In this document: piece after piece, positions 35,413 to 43,224 of the stretch
Layout: every line of letters begins with the position of its first letter
Numbering within the stretch: the first letter of the stretch is position 1
Translations under genes and position numbers: made by a program
Source of the DNA: Streptomyces sp. NBC_00554
GTDB lineage: Bacteria; Actinomycetota; Actinomycetes; Streptomycetales; Streptomycetaceae
Length of the DNA stretch: 64,000 bases
Reading direction: 5' to 3'
NCBI RefSeq assembly: GCF_041431135.1
Contig: NZ_CP107799.1
Span: 9,626,501-9,690,500, forward strand
The notes under the pieces: model-generated
The model's input: only the letters and a program-made list of their open reading frames with translations
Database searches by the model: none
Told to the model about the DNA's origin: nothing

Positions 35413-35916
35413 ATGGCACGACTGCCGGAGACCGACGGCGCCGGCGAGATCGCCGCGCGCATCCGCGAGCGGCGCGGCGGCGCGCTGCACCCGCTCGACC
35501 GCATGCTGCTGCACAGCCCGCAGCTGGCCGACGGCTGGAACAGCCTGCTCGGTGCGATCCGACAGCGCATCGCCCTGCCCGCCGACATCCGGGAACTCGT
35601 GATCCTGCGGGTCGCCGTCCTCAACAGGGCCGCGTACGAGTGGACCGCGCACGAGCCCGAGGCCCGCCGCGCCGGTCTCGACGACGCCCAGCTCACGGCG
35701 GTGCGCGAGGAGCACGCCGCCGCGCACCCGCGGCTCGACGCACGGCAGCGGCGGGTCATCGCGTACACCGACGCGATGACCCGCGACGTTCACGTCCCGG
35801 AGGAACTGTTCGACGCCCTGCGGGCCGACTTCAGCGAGCCGGAACTGGTGGAACTGACCGCCACCGCAGCCGCGTACAACATGGTGTCCCGCTTCCTGGT
35901 CGCCCTGGAGATCTAA
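35413..35916 (+). CDS. Carboxymuconolactone decarboxylase (AhpD-like) family protein
   Basis: 167 residues. ATG at 35413 is preferred for AAAGGAACG upstream over an in-frame start at 35389. RELVILRVAVLNRAAYEWTA followed by HEPEARRAGL is the CMD-family helix pair; the redox CxxC of AhpD proteins is absent, favouring a decarboxylase/isomerase-type role. It is the last gene of the FAH operon and ends tail-to-tail, with a 4-nt overlap, against the alpha/beta hydrolase gene. Confidence 0.85.
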   Translation: MARLPETDGAGEIAARIRERRGGALHPLDRMLLHSPQLADGWNSLLGAIRQRIALPADIRELVILRVAVLNRAAYEWTAHEPEARRAGLDDAQLTAVREEHAAAHPRLDARQRRVIAYTDAMTRDVHVPEELFDALRADFSEPELVELTATAAAYNMVSRFLVALEI

Positions 35917-36881
35917 CGCCTGCGGCCGTGCCGCTTCACGAAGGTGAGCAGCAGCCGGTTCCAGGCGGCGGGCTGTTCCCAGTGCGGGTTGTGGCCCGCC
36001 TCGCGGACGACGTGCGTCTCGCAGTCGCTCAGGTGCCCGGCGTTGAGGCGCATCACGGAGGGCGGACTGTACAAGTCGGCGTCCCCGGTGATGAGTTGGA
36101 CGGGCAGGGTCAGCGTCTCCAGAGCCGCCCAGGTGATCTCATGCGCGAGCGACTGCGCGAACGCGTCGGCGGTCCTGGCCCGGGCGTTGATCGCCAGCCA
36201 GGCCGCGACGCCGTCCCGGTCGCCGCCGCGGTACGAGGGCCCCAACTCCTTGAAGTCGACGGGCATGTCACCGAACGGGTCGGGCTGCAGCGCGGAGGTC
36301 AGTTCCTGGTACTCGGCGTCCTGGATGCCCATGATGCTGCCGGAGACGGTGAGGCTGCGCAGCCGGTCCGGATACGAGAGGGCGTAGTCCAGGGCGACGG
36401 GGCCGCCGGCCGCCGAGCCGGAGAGGTGGAAGCGGCCCAGGCCGAGATGGTCGGCGAGGGTGTTGAGGTCCCCGGAAGCGGTGTCCGCTGCGGTCTTCGT
36501 CCCGGCCACCGAGCCGTACGCCCCGCGCCGCGAGTAGCCGATCACCCTGAACCCCGCACGCGCCAGCACCGGCTGTTGGTACGGCCAGCTCTCGCCGCTG
36601 CCCGAACCGGGGTGCAACAGTACGATTGCCTCCCCGCTGCCGCCGGTGTCCCAGCACCACAGGCTCCCGTCCCCCGGGACGGGGACCTGATACTCCGTCA
36701 CCGGCACCTGATCGGGAACGGGAACCGGCTGCCACGCATCTTCCTGAGCGGCAGCCAAGGCAGCCTCGGCAGTGCCGGAGCCGGCGCCCGCCACCGCGAG
36801 CGCGGCCAGTGCCGCGCCGCCTACGACGGCGCGTCGACTCGGCCCCGTACCGGGGGTGGTTGTGATTCGTTCGCTTCGCAT
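35913..36881 (-). CDS. Exported alpha/beta hydrolase
   Basis: 322 residues. AGGAGG precedes the ATG. The N-terminus (SRRAVVGGAALAALAVAGAG) is a Tat-type signal ending near AEA. LLHPGSGSG is the oxyanion loop. The nucleophile elbow is LSGSAAGG (canonical GxSxG altered to SxSxA), the acid is in TGDADLYSP and the His in AGHNPHWEQ. It may open or de-esterify the substrate outside the membrane before uptake. It is divergent from the GntR regulator across an operator pair. Confidence 0.82.
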   Translation of the reverse strand: MRSERITTTPGTGPSRRAVVGGAALAALAVAGAGSGTAEAALAAAQEDAWQPVPVPDQVPVTEYQVPVPGDGSLWCWDTGGSGEAIVLLHPGSGSGESWPYQQPVLARAGFRVIGYSRRGAYGSVAGTKTAADTASGDLNTLADHLGLGRFHLSGSAAGGPVALDYALSYPDRLRSLTVSGSIMGIQDAEYQELTSALQPDPFGDMPVDFKELGPSYRGGDRDGVAAWLAINARARTADAFAQSLAHEITWAALETLTLPVQLITGDADLYSPPSVMRLNAGHLSDCETHVVREAGHNPHWEQPAAWNRLLLTFVKRHGRRR

Positions 36882-36905
36882 CGTTCCTCCTGAACTGTGA
36901 GTGGC

Positions 36906-36965
36906 TGTCGACAGGTCACGGTGAACCGGGTCATGTTTCGGCCAACGAGTGAGATAGTGTCGACA
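36906..36965. promoter_or_regulatory. TGTCGACA operator pair between hydrolase and GntR genes
   Basis: Two perfect TGTCGACA palindromes (36906-36913 and 36958-36965), 52 bp apart. They flank the divergent promoter region of the regulator itself, consistent with autoregulation. Confidence 0.85.
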
Positions 36966-37030
36966 CCGTTGGATTGCCTGTGCGTATGGACCAGACCAGC
37001 GAGCGCGGGCCGGACAGGGAGATTCGCCGC

Positions 37031-37771
37031 ATGACCGATCAGGACACGCACCCCGTACTCGGGCTTCTCCTGCGGCTTCGGGACCGGCGTGAACCGCTCG
37101 TCGCGCAGATCGCCGAATGGGTCGGTGCCGGGATCATCGAGGGGCGCCTCGAACCCGGTCAGGACCTCAACAGCGTGGATCTGTCACGGCGGTTCGACAC
37201 GAGCCGCACTCCCGTGCGCGAGGCGCTGATGCTCCTGGAGCAGGAAGGCCTCGTCGAGATGAAGGCGCGCCGTCGACCCCGGGTCGCAGCGCCGTCCTTG
37301 CAGGACATCCGGGACATCTACCAGGTCCGGCGCCAACTCCTGTCCATGCTCGCCGGGCTGCTGGTCGACCGGGCCACCGACGAGGAACTGGCCGGGCTGC
37401 GCAGCCGCGTCGAGCGGATGCGGACACTGGCGGACGACGGTGACGTGGACGCGTACTTCTGGAGCCATGTGCAGCTCCAGGAGCGGATGACCGAGATCGT
37501 CGGCAATGCCACGCTGAAACAGATCCTGGACTCGCTGGCGCTGCGCACCCTGATGCTGCGGCATCTGAGCCTGACCCGCGCCGGCCGCCTCGCCTACAGC
37601 ATCGACGACCAGGAACGGCTGCTGCAGGCCTGCGAGGAGCGCGACGGGGAGCTGGCCTCGGCCCTGATCGCGGGGGCGACGGTCCGCGCGCTGCGGGCGG
37701 TGGAGGAGCAGTTGGAACAGGATGCCGCCCGGACCCGCAAGCCCACGCGCAGACGCCGGGCTGCGTCCTGA
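37031..37771 (+). CDS. GntR-family (FadR/FCD) transcriptional regulator
   Basis: 246 residues from ATG 37031 (AGGGAGA upstream). In-frame starts at 36986 (ATG) and 36974 (TTG) would add 15-19 residues and cannot be excluded. The winged helix is at about 20-85 (SRRFDTSRTPVREALMLLEQ, then EGLVEMKARRR). The all-helical FCD ligand domain follows (IYQVRRQLLSMLAGLLVDRA, FWSHVQLQERMTEIVGN). It is the only regulator in the catabolic cluster, and its own promoter carries the TGTCGACA pair repeated at four other cluster promoters. It is therefore predicted to be the repressor, or activator, of the whole 18-39 kb regulon, responding to a pathway acid. Confidence 0.88.
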   Translation: MTDQDTHPVLGLLLRLRDRREPLVAQIAEWVGAGIIEGRLEPGQDLNSVDLSRRFDTSRTPVREALMLLEQEGLVEMKARRRPRVAAPSLQDIRDIYQVRRQLLSMLAGLLVDRATDEELAGLRSRVERMRTLADDGDVDAYFWSHVQLQERMTEIVGNATLKQILDSLALRTLMLRHLSLTRAGRLAYSIDDQERLLQACEERDGELASALIAGATVRALRAVEEQLEQDAARTRKPTRRRRAAS

Positions 37772-37792
37772 CGTACAGGCGTCTCGGGATGG

Positions 37793-38566
37793 TCACTTGG
37801 CGAGCACTCCGCCGTCCACGGGGAAGTTGCCGCCCGTGACCCAGGCCGATTCGTCGGACGCCAGATAGACCGCACACCAGGCGATGTCCTCGGGCCTGCC
37901 GACCCGGCCCAGCGGAATTCGGGCGAGGAGCGCCTCTTGTGCCGCGCCCTCGTGGGCCCCGGCGGACTCGGTCGCGGGAGTGCGCACCATGCCGGGCGAG
38001 ATGGTGTTCGCCCGGATGCTCAGCGGGCCGCCCTCCACGGCGAGCTGGCGGGTCAGTCCGAGGACGGCTGACTTCCCGGCGCAGTGTGCGACCATGCCGA
38101 AGTTCCCGCTGCCCCGGAAGGCGTTCACCGAGGCGAAGTTGACGATCGAGCCGCCGCCGGACGCCTCCAGGTGCGGCCAGGCGGCCTGCACCGGCAGGAA
38201 GGCCACGTCGACCTCACCCCGCAGGGTCGGCGTCCACTGGGTTTCGAAGTCCATGCCGGAGGCGGGAGCCATGTGCGGGGCGATGGCGCCCGCGGTCACC
38301 AGGACGTCGACGCGCCCGTGCCGGACGTACGCCTCATCCGCGAACCGCCTGGCGTCGGCGGGCTCGGCCATGTCGAGCGGTGCGAGCACCGCGACATCCA
38401 GCCCACTGTCGTGGGCCAGTTTCCGGGTGTGCTCGGCCGCGACGGGATCGATGTCGCAGCCGACGACGGTCGCGCCCTGCTCGGCGAAGAGCAGCGCGCA
38501 CCCCTGACCGATCCCGGCGCCCGCGCCGGTGACGAGAGCGACCTTGCCGTGGAGCCTGCCGGTCAC
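37793..38566 (-). CDS. SDR-family protein lacking the catalytic tyrosine
   Basis: 257 residues. VTGAGAGIGQGCA is a normal NAD(P) loop and NFASVNA supplies the Ser, but the YxxxK motif reads HCAGK (in MVAHCAGKSAVLG). His stands in place of the proton-donating Tyr while Lys is kept. VDVLVTAGAIAP replaces NNAG. Fold and length are otherwise those of classical SDRs. It may catalyse a different reaction or be a non-reducing homologue. It is divergent from the dioxygenase gene, with an operator pair upstream. Confidence 0.82.
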   Translation of the reverse strand: MTGRLHGKVALVTGAGAGIGQGCALLFAEQGATVVGCDIDPVAAEHTRKLAHDSGLDVAVLAPLDMAEPADARRFADEAYVRHGRVDVLVTAGAIAPHMAPASGMDFETQWTPTLRGEVDVAFLPVQAAWPHLEASGGGSIVNFASVNAFRGSGNFGMVAHCAGKSAVLGLTRQLAVEGGPLSIRANTISPGMVRTPATESAGAHEGAAQEALLARIPLGRVGRPEDIAWCAVYLASDESAWVTGGNFPVDGGVLAK

Positions 38567-38627
38567 GTTTGACCTCCTTGTCCGAGGGCGTCGTACGAGG
38601 CCGGGAAGTGCCCCACCACCTTCCTAG

Positions 38628-38686
38628 TGTCGACACAAGAGCCCGGTCAAGAGTTCTGACGTCATTCATCGGCTCAACTGTCGACA
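38628..38686. promoter_or_regulatory. TGTCGACA operator pair upstream of SDR and dioxygenase genes
   Basis: Two perfect TGTCGACA palindromes (38628-38635, 38679-38686), 51 bp apart, 62 bp upstream of the SDR start and about 105 bp before the dioxygenase start. Confidence 0.8.
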
Positions 38687-38791
38687 GTCTGCTGAGGATG
38701 ACCGGAAAAGGAATGGCGCGAGGGCGCACACATCGAAATGACAGTCAAGTGACACCTGGGTCATAGAGGACGCTCCTACGTTCCCGCGTCC

Positions 38792-39628
38792 ATGGCGAAC
38801 AACTCACCTGCGGAGCCGCAGGACCAAGAGATGCACCATGCCTCCGACACCGTGCACCGCCGTCGTGTCATCGCCGTGGGCGGAGCGGTCGCGGCCGTCG
38901 CCGGGCTCGGCCTCGCGGCGACGGCGTCCGCGACCCCCGAGAGCCGGGCCGCCGCGGCGGCCCGGCCGACCCGTTCGGCCTCGGCGACAGCGACCGCCGC
39001 CGCGTCCAGCAGTGTCTGCTCGCTGACCGCCGAGGTCACCGAAGGGCCGTACGCGCTGGAAGGCGCCCTGGTGCGCACCGACATCACCGAGGGCAAGTCG
39101 GGCGTTCCGGTGGAGTACACCTTCACCGTCGTCGACGAGGCCAACAGCTGCGCCCCGTTGGAGGGCGCGCTGGTCGAGATCTGGCACGCCGACACGCTGG
39201 GCGAGTACTCCGGATTCGTCGGACGCAACGGCCACTCGGAGGACGACGACGGCACCTTCCTGCGCGGCGGGCAGATCACCGACTCCAACGGCCAGGCCTC
39301 GATCACCTCGATATGGCCCGGTCACTACATCTCCCGCGCCGTCCACGTCCACCTGCGGGTCCACACCGACGTCACGCTCACCGACGACTCGTACACCGGC
39401 GGCGAGATCATCCACACCGGCCAGCTCTTCTTCGACGCCACCATCAACACCCAGGTCCAGCAGCTGTCGCCGTACTCCTCCAACACCACCAAGGAGACCT
39501 CGCTCGACGACGACACCGTCTACGACGGCGGCGGCGCCTCGTCCGGTCTGCTGACCCTCACCGCCCTGGGCAGCTCCGTCTCCGACGGCTACGCCGCGAC
39601 GCTCACCATCGGAGTCAGCGCGGACTGA
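38792..39628 (+). CDS. Exported intradiol ring-cleavage dioxygenase-like protein
   Basis: 278 residues from ATG 38792; ATG 38831 is an alternative that starts closer to the signal (HRRRVIAVGGAVAAVAGL, Tat-like). The catalytic beta-sandwich has the four Fe(III) ligands of the family: Tyr in WHADTLGEYSGF, Tyr in WPGHYISR and the two His of AVHVHLRV. The usual cytosolic enzymes cleave catechol or protocatechuate; exported actinobacterial members are less understood. It is followed by two other exported proteins on the same strand. Control by the upstream TGTCGACA pair is possible but 105 bp away. Confidence 0.85.
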   Translation: MANNSPAEPQDQEMHHASDTVHRRRVIAVGGAVAAVAGLGLAATASATPESRAAAAARPTRSASATATAAASSSVCSLTAEVTEGPYALEGALVRTDITEGKSGVPVEYTFTVVDEANSCAPLEGALVEIWHADTLGEYSGFVGRNGHSEDDDGTFLRGGQITDSNGQASITSIWPGHYISRAVHVHLRVHTDVTLTDDSYTGGEIIHTGQLFFDATINTQVQQLSPYSSNTTKETSLDDDTVYDGGGASSGLLTLTALGSSVSDGYAATLTIGVSAD

Positions 39629-39734
39629 GTCCCTCCGCCCCATCCCTCCGATGTCCGACAGCCGGCCGCGCGGCACCCCCCCGCCGCGCGGTCGGCCCCA
39701 CTCCCTCTTCTTCCCTCTCCCCGAAGGTCACCTC

Positions 39735-40784
39735 ATGACCGGTACACCTATGCGTCAACCCCGTTTCAGCAGAAGGAAGTTGCTCGCACTCGGCGGCGCG
39801 GGCGCGGCGGGGCTGCTCGGTACCGCACTTGTGCTGCGCGCCTCGGCGAGTTCGTCTTCGGAGGCCTCGGCGATCACGACCGCCGCCGGGCAGACGCTCG
39901 TCGAAGTCCCCGCCGACCCGTCCTTCGTCTTCGCCGCCGACCTGTCCAACAACCACGGCGCGGGCGAGGCCTCCGCCGTCGACTCCCCGTACTGGCTCGG
40001 CGCGTACGAGGTCTCCAACGCCCAGTACAAGTCGTTCCTCGACGACTCATCGCGCTCGGCACCGTCGTACTGGGACGGTGCCGACTACCCGTCCGGGAAG
40101 GGTGAACACCCCGTCCTGCACGTCTCGTTGGAGGACGCGGAGGCCTACTGCGACTGGCTCACCGGCCAGGCGGACGGCTGGACCTTCCGGATACCCACCG
40201 AGGCCGAGTGGGAGAACGCCGCGCGCGGCCCCGAGGCGTACACCTACCCGTGGGGCAACGCCGCCGGGACGACCTACACCTCCGGAACGCTCACCAGCAA
40301 CTACAACTACAACGCCGTGTGCGCGGCCTACTACCTGGCCAACCACGGCTCCACCGAGGCGACGTACAACAACGAGAACTCCACCCGGTACGGCGAGAGC
40401 GAGCCCATCTCCGACATCATCGCCGTCACCTCGACCGGCGGGGTGACCGGGTGGATCGACCACTCCACCTGGACCGGGTTCGTCTACACCGACGTCTTCG
40501 ACGAGCTGACCGCGAGCGGCGGCAACACCTCGTCCGTCGGCGCGTATCCCGACGGAGTCAGCTCCTACGGCGCCTACGACATGGCCGGCAACTGCTTCGA
40601 GTGGACCTCCAGCATCATCACGGCCACCAACGGCGCCGAGGCCGGGCAGGAGGTCAACGCCGTACGCGGCGGCTCCTGGTACGCGACCGGCAGAAGCTGC
40701 ACCACGAGCTACCGCGGCGAGGGCCGCGACGGCAGCGGGGGATATCCCACGGTCGGCATCCGCGTCGCGGCCGACCAGTCGTAG
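39735..40784 (+). CDS. Exported SUMF1/FGE-fold protein
   Basis: 349 residues. ATG at 39735 is followed by a Tat signal (FSRRKLLALGGAGAAG). The formylglycine-generating-enzyme sulfatase fold is clear: SPYWLGAYEVSNAQYKSFL, FRIPTEAEWENAARG, YDMAGNCFEWTSS and VRGGSWYATGRSC. True FGEs have two copper-binding Cys after RGGS (spacing x2-C-x4-C); here the first position is Ala and only the second Cys remains. It is therefore unlikely to make formylglycine and may be an iron oxygenase-like or binding protein of the EgtB/SUMF superfamily. It lies between the dioxygenase and FG-GAP genes. Confidence 0.83.
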   Translation: MTGTPMRQPRFSRRKLLALGGAGAAGLLGTALVLRASASSSSEASAITTAAGQTLVEVPADPSFVFAADLSNNHGAGEASAVDSPYWLGAYEVSNAQYKSFLDDSSRSAPSYWDGADYPSGKGEHPVLHVSLEDAEAYCDWLTGQADGWTFRIPTEAEWENAARGPEAYTYPWGNAAGTTYTSGTLTSNYNYNAVCAAYYLANHGSTEATYNNENSTRYGESEPISDIIAVTSTGGVTGWIDHSTWTGFVYTDVFDELTASGGNTSSVGAYPDGVSSYGAYDMAGNCFEWTSSIITATNGAEAGQEVNAVRGGSWYATGRSCTTSYRGEGRDGSGGYPTVGIRVAADQS

Positions 40785-40831
40785 TCGTACGAGCCGTCCA
40801 TCCGTAGTCATCCGCAAGCCCAAGGAGCCGC

Positions 40832-41986
40832 ATGAACCGCAAGAAGCACGCTCGTACGTACCGTGTCGCCGTGGTGGGTGCCACCGGGCTCGCCCTGACC
40901 TGCTTGGGCGCCGGGGGACCGGCCTCCGCCACCAGTGGCGACTGCGACGGAAGCCTTTCCTACAGTCGGCTCGACACGTCCGCGACGGCCTCGACCAACA
41001 CCCGTCACCTCGTCTTCGCGGACGTCGACGGGGACGGTACGACGGACATCGTGGCCGCCAACCTCGACGCCGACTCGGTGACGGTCCTGCCCGGAGAGGG
41101 CGACGGGACGTTCTCCACCGGCAGCACATACGCCGTCGGCACCCATCCTTACCAGACGGTCGTCGCCGACTTCGACGGCGACGGGCACCCCGACCTCGCC
41201 ACAGCCGACTTCGGAGGCGCACAGGTCAGCATCCTGCTGAACAACGGGGACGGCAGCTTCGGAGCGGCTACGGCTCTGGAGGTGGGCGAGGCGCCGCGTG
41301 CCCTGGCTGCGGGTGACCTGGACGGCGACGGCAATGCGGACCTGGTCGTCGCCGAACAGGGCCCGAACGCCGTACGCGTCCTGCTCGGCAACGGCGACGG
41401 CACCTTCGACGACCAGGGCGACACCGCGACGGGCAGTCAGCCGCACGGAATCGTGGTCGCCGACTTCGACGGCGACGGAGCGGCGGACGTGGCCACGGCC
41501 AGTGTCGGCAGCGACGGGGTGAGTGTCCTGCTCGGCGAGGGCACGGGCGGTCTCGGATCCGCCACCGGGTATGCCACCGCCTCCCGGCTGTACTCCCTGG
41601 CCCACGGCGACTTCGACGGCGACGGCACGACCGATCTTGCCACCGTCAGCAACGGCTCCAACACCCTGGACGTCCTGCTCGGTGAGGGAGACGGGACCTT
41701 CGAGACGGCTGCCGAGTACACGACACCGAGCCTGCCCGTCGCCGTCGGCACCGCCGACCTGGACGGAGACGGCATCACGGACGTCCTCGTCTCGTCCCTC
41801 AAGGGCAACTCCGTCACCCTCTTCCAGGGCTCGGAGACCGGCGAACTCACCCAGCTCGCCGAGCTCTCCGCGACCGGCGCCTATGACGCGGCGGCTGCCG
41901 ACCTCGACGGTGACGGTGTACGCGACATCGCGGTGGCCAACAGCAGTGCGGGCCAGGTCGACGTCTTCAAGGGCGCCTGCTCCTGA
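40832..41986 (+). CDS. Secreted FG-GAP/VCBS beta-propeller protein
   Basis: 384 residues with a signal peptide (to about ASA, residue 34). Seven repeats each contain a calcium-binding DxDGDG loop (ADVDGDGTTD, ADFDGDGHPD, GDLDGDGNAD, ADFDGDGAAD, GDFDGDGTTD, ADLDGDGITD, ADLDGDGVRD), predicting a seven-bladed propeller. Such proteins bind ligands or proteins outside the cell and have no catalytic motif. It is the third of a tight run of three exported proteins and ends at a terminator. Confidence 0.85.
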   Translation: MNRKKHARTYRVAVVGATGLALTCLGAGGPASATSGDCDGSLSYSRLDTSATASTNTRHLVFADVDGDGTTDIVAANLDADSVTVLPGEGDGTFSTGSTYAVGTHPYQTVVADFDGDGHPDLATADFGGAQVSILLNNGDGSFGAATALEVGEAPRALAAGDLDGDGNADLVVAEQGPNAVRVLLGNGDGTFDDQGDTATGSQPHGIVVADFDGDGAADVATASVGSDGVSVLLGEGTGGLGSATGYATASRLYSLAHGDFDGDGTTDLATVSNGSNTLDVLLGEGDGTFETAAEYTTPSLPVAVGTADLDGDGITDVLVSSLKGNSVTLFQGSETGELTQLAELSATGAYDAAAADLDGDGVRDIAVANSSAGQVDVFKGACS

Positions 41987-41995
41987 GCGCTCCCG

Positions 41996-42013
41996 CACCG
42001 CGGGACCGCGGTG
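41996..42013. terminator. Hairpin between the convergent FG-GAP and cchA genes
   Basis: CACCGCGG-GA-CCGCGGTG, a perfect 8-bp stem with a 2-nt loop in the 38-bp gap between convergent genes. It may work in both directions. Confidence 0.6.
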
Positions 42014-42024
42014 GGCCCGGCCCG

Positions 42025-42972
42025 TCAGGGACGGCTGGTCAGATATCCGCCCATGGAGGTGAAGTACTCCGTCGCGGACAGCTCCCGGCCGTCCTCGGTC
42101 CGTACGCGTGTGATGGCCAGGCCGTGGTTGCGGCCGGTGCGCGCGTCGGCTCCGGCGACGATCACGACGCCGTCTCCCTCGCGGTAGAAGATACGGCCGG
42201 GCGTACCGCCGTAGCGGGCCTGGGACACCACGGCGGCGAGGACCTCGAGTCGCTTGCCCTTGTGGAAGGTGAAGGCGCTGGGGTACGGCTCGGACTGGGC
42301 GCGGACCAGGCGCTCCAGGTCCTGGGCCGGCCAGGTCCAGTCGATGCGGATGTCCTCGGCGGCCCGCTTGTGGAAGAAGCTCGCCTGGGAGCGGTCCTGC
42401 TTGGTGAACTCCGTCTGGCCGGCGGCGATGAGTGCCAGTGCGCCGACGGTGACCGGGGCGATGAGGTCGACGGTCTTGTGGAAGAGGTCGGTGGTGGTGT
42501 CCGTCGGTCCGACCGGTACCGCCTCCTGCCGGACGATGTCGCCGGCGTCGAGTTCGTCGTTCATCATGTGCGCGGTGACGCCCACTTCGGACTCGCCGTT
42601 GATCAGGGCCCAGATCAGCGGGGAGAAGCCGGCGTACTTCGGCAGCAGCGAGTCGTGCACGTTGAGTGTGCCCCGGCGCGGCAGGTCGAAGATGCGCGGG
42701 GGAATCCACGTACGCCAGTTGTTGGCCACGATGATGTCCGGGTCGGCCTCCTTGAGGCGCTCGAACAGCTCGTCGTCGTCAGGGCGGTTGCGGATCAGCA
42801 CCGGGACGCCGTGCTCCTCGGCGAGGTCGGCCACCGAGTCGCTCCAGATCTTCTCGTACGCGTGCTCGCTCTTGGGGTGCGTCACGACAAGCACCACGTC
42901 GTGTTCGGAGTCCAGGAGAGCTTGCAGGGTGCGGTGCCCCCAGGTCTGGTAACCGAACATGACGACCCGCAT
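42025..42972 (-). CDS. cchA: Coelichelin hydroxyornithine formyltransferase CchA
   Basis: 315 residues. It has the N10-formyltetrahydrofolate-dependent formyltransferase fold of methionyl-tRNA formyltransferase: catalytic Asn in VANNWRTW, LNVHDSLLPKYAGFSP (HxSLLP) and the Asp in DELDAGDIV. The C-terminal domain follows (KRLEVLAAVVSQARYGGTPG). In coelichelin biosynthesis this enzyme formylates delta-N-hydroxyornithine to give the formyl-hydroxamate iron ligand. It is divergent from cchB, with two iron boxes between, so it should be induced by iron starvation. Confidence 0.92.
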   Translation of the reverse strand: MRVVMFGYQTWGHRTLQALLDSEHDVVLVVTHPKSEHAYEKIWSDSVADLAEEHGVPVLIRNRPDDDELFERLKEADPDIIVANNWRTWIPPRIFDLPRRGTLNVHDSLLPKYAGFSPLIWALINGESEVGVTAHMMNDELDAGDIVRQEAVPVGPTDTTTDLFHKTVDLIAPVTVGALALIAAGQTEFTKQDRSQASFFHKRAAEDIRIDWTWPAQDLERLVRAQSEPYPSAFTFHKGKRLEVLAAVVSQARYGGTPGRIFYREGDGVVIVAGADARTGRNHGLAITRVRTEDGRELSATEYFTSMGGYLTSRP

Positions 42973-43012
42973 GGGGTTCCTCCTCGAAGCAGGGGGCTGA
43001 CCAGCGGTCAGT

Positions 43013-43031
43013 AAAGCAAGGCTTACCTTAG
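43013..43031 (-). promoter_or_regulatory. Iron box upstream of cchA (weak match)
   Basis: TAAAGCAAGGCTTACCTTA matches 13 of 19 positions of the iron-box consensus TTAGGTTAGGCTCACCTAA, with the AGGCT-ACCT centre intact. It lies 41 bp upstream of cchA and is a probable DmdR/IdeR repressor site. Confidence 0.65.
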
Positions 43032-43117
43032 TTTACAACGGCTGTACATAGCGCCCCAGTTGGCGGGCCTTGATGTCCGTCCGGCACTCGACGTGCCCTA
43101 TCGACACCTTCACAGGA

Positions 43118-43136
43118 TTAGCTTAGGCTCACCTAA
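43118..43136 (+). promoter_or_regulatory. Iron box upstream of cchB
   Basis: TTAGCTTAGGCTCACCTAA, 18 of 19 matches to the DmdR/IdeR iron-box consensus. It lies 88 bp before the chosen cchB start. Confidence 0.92.
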
Positions 43137-43224
43137 GTTGTAGGTGAGCCGCTCTGTCGGCGTGCCCGCATTTCGCACTTTCCCCCACGCCTGGCAGGCG
43201 ACTGCCCCGCACAATGGGAGTGAC

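Noticed and set aside
36974..37030. Longer N-terminus of the GntR regulator (TTG 36974 or ATG 36986)
   Set aside because: The extra residues precede the winged-helix domain without conserved features, and the ATG at 37031 has the better ribosome binding site; kept only as an alternative.
39735..40784. Annotation as a formylglycine-generating enzyme (sulfatase activator)
   Set aside because: One of the two catalytic Cys is missing, the protein is Tat-exported and no sulfatase is nearby.
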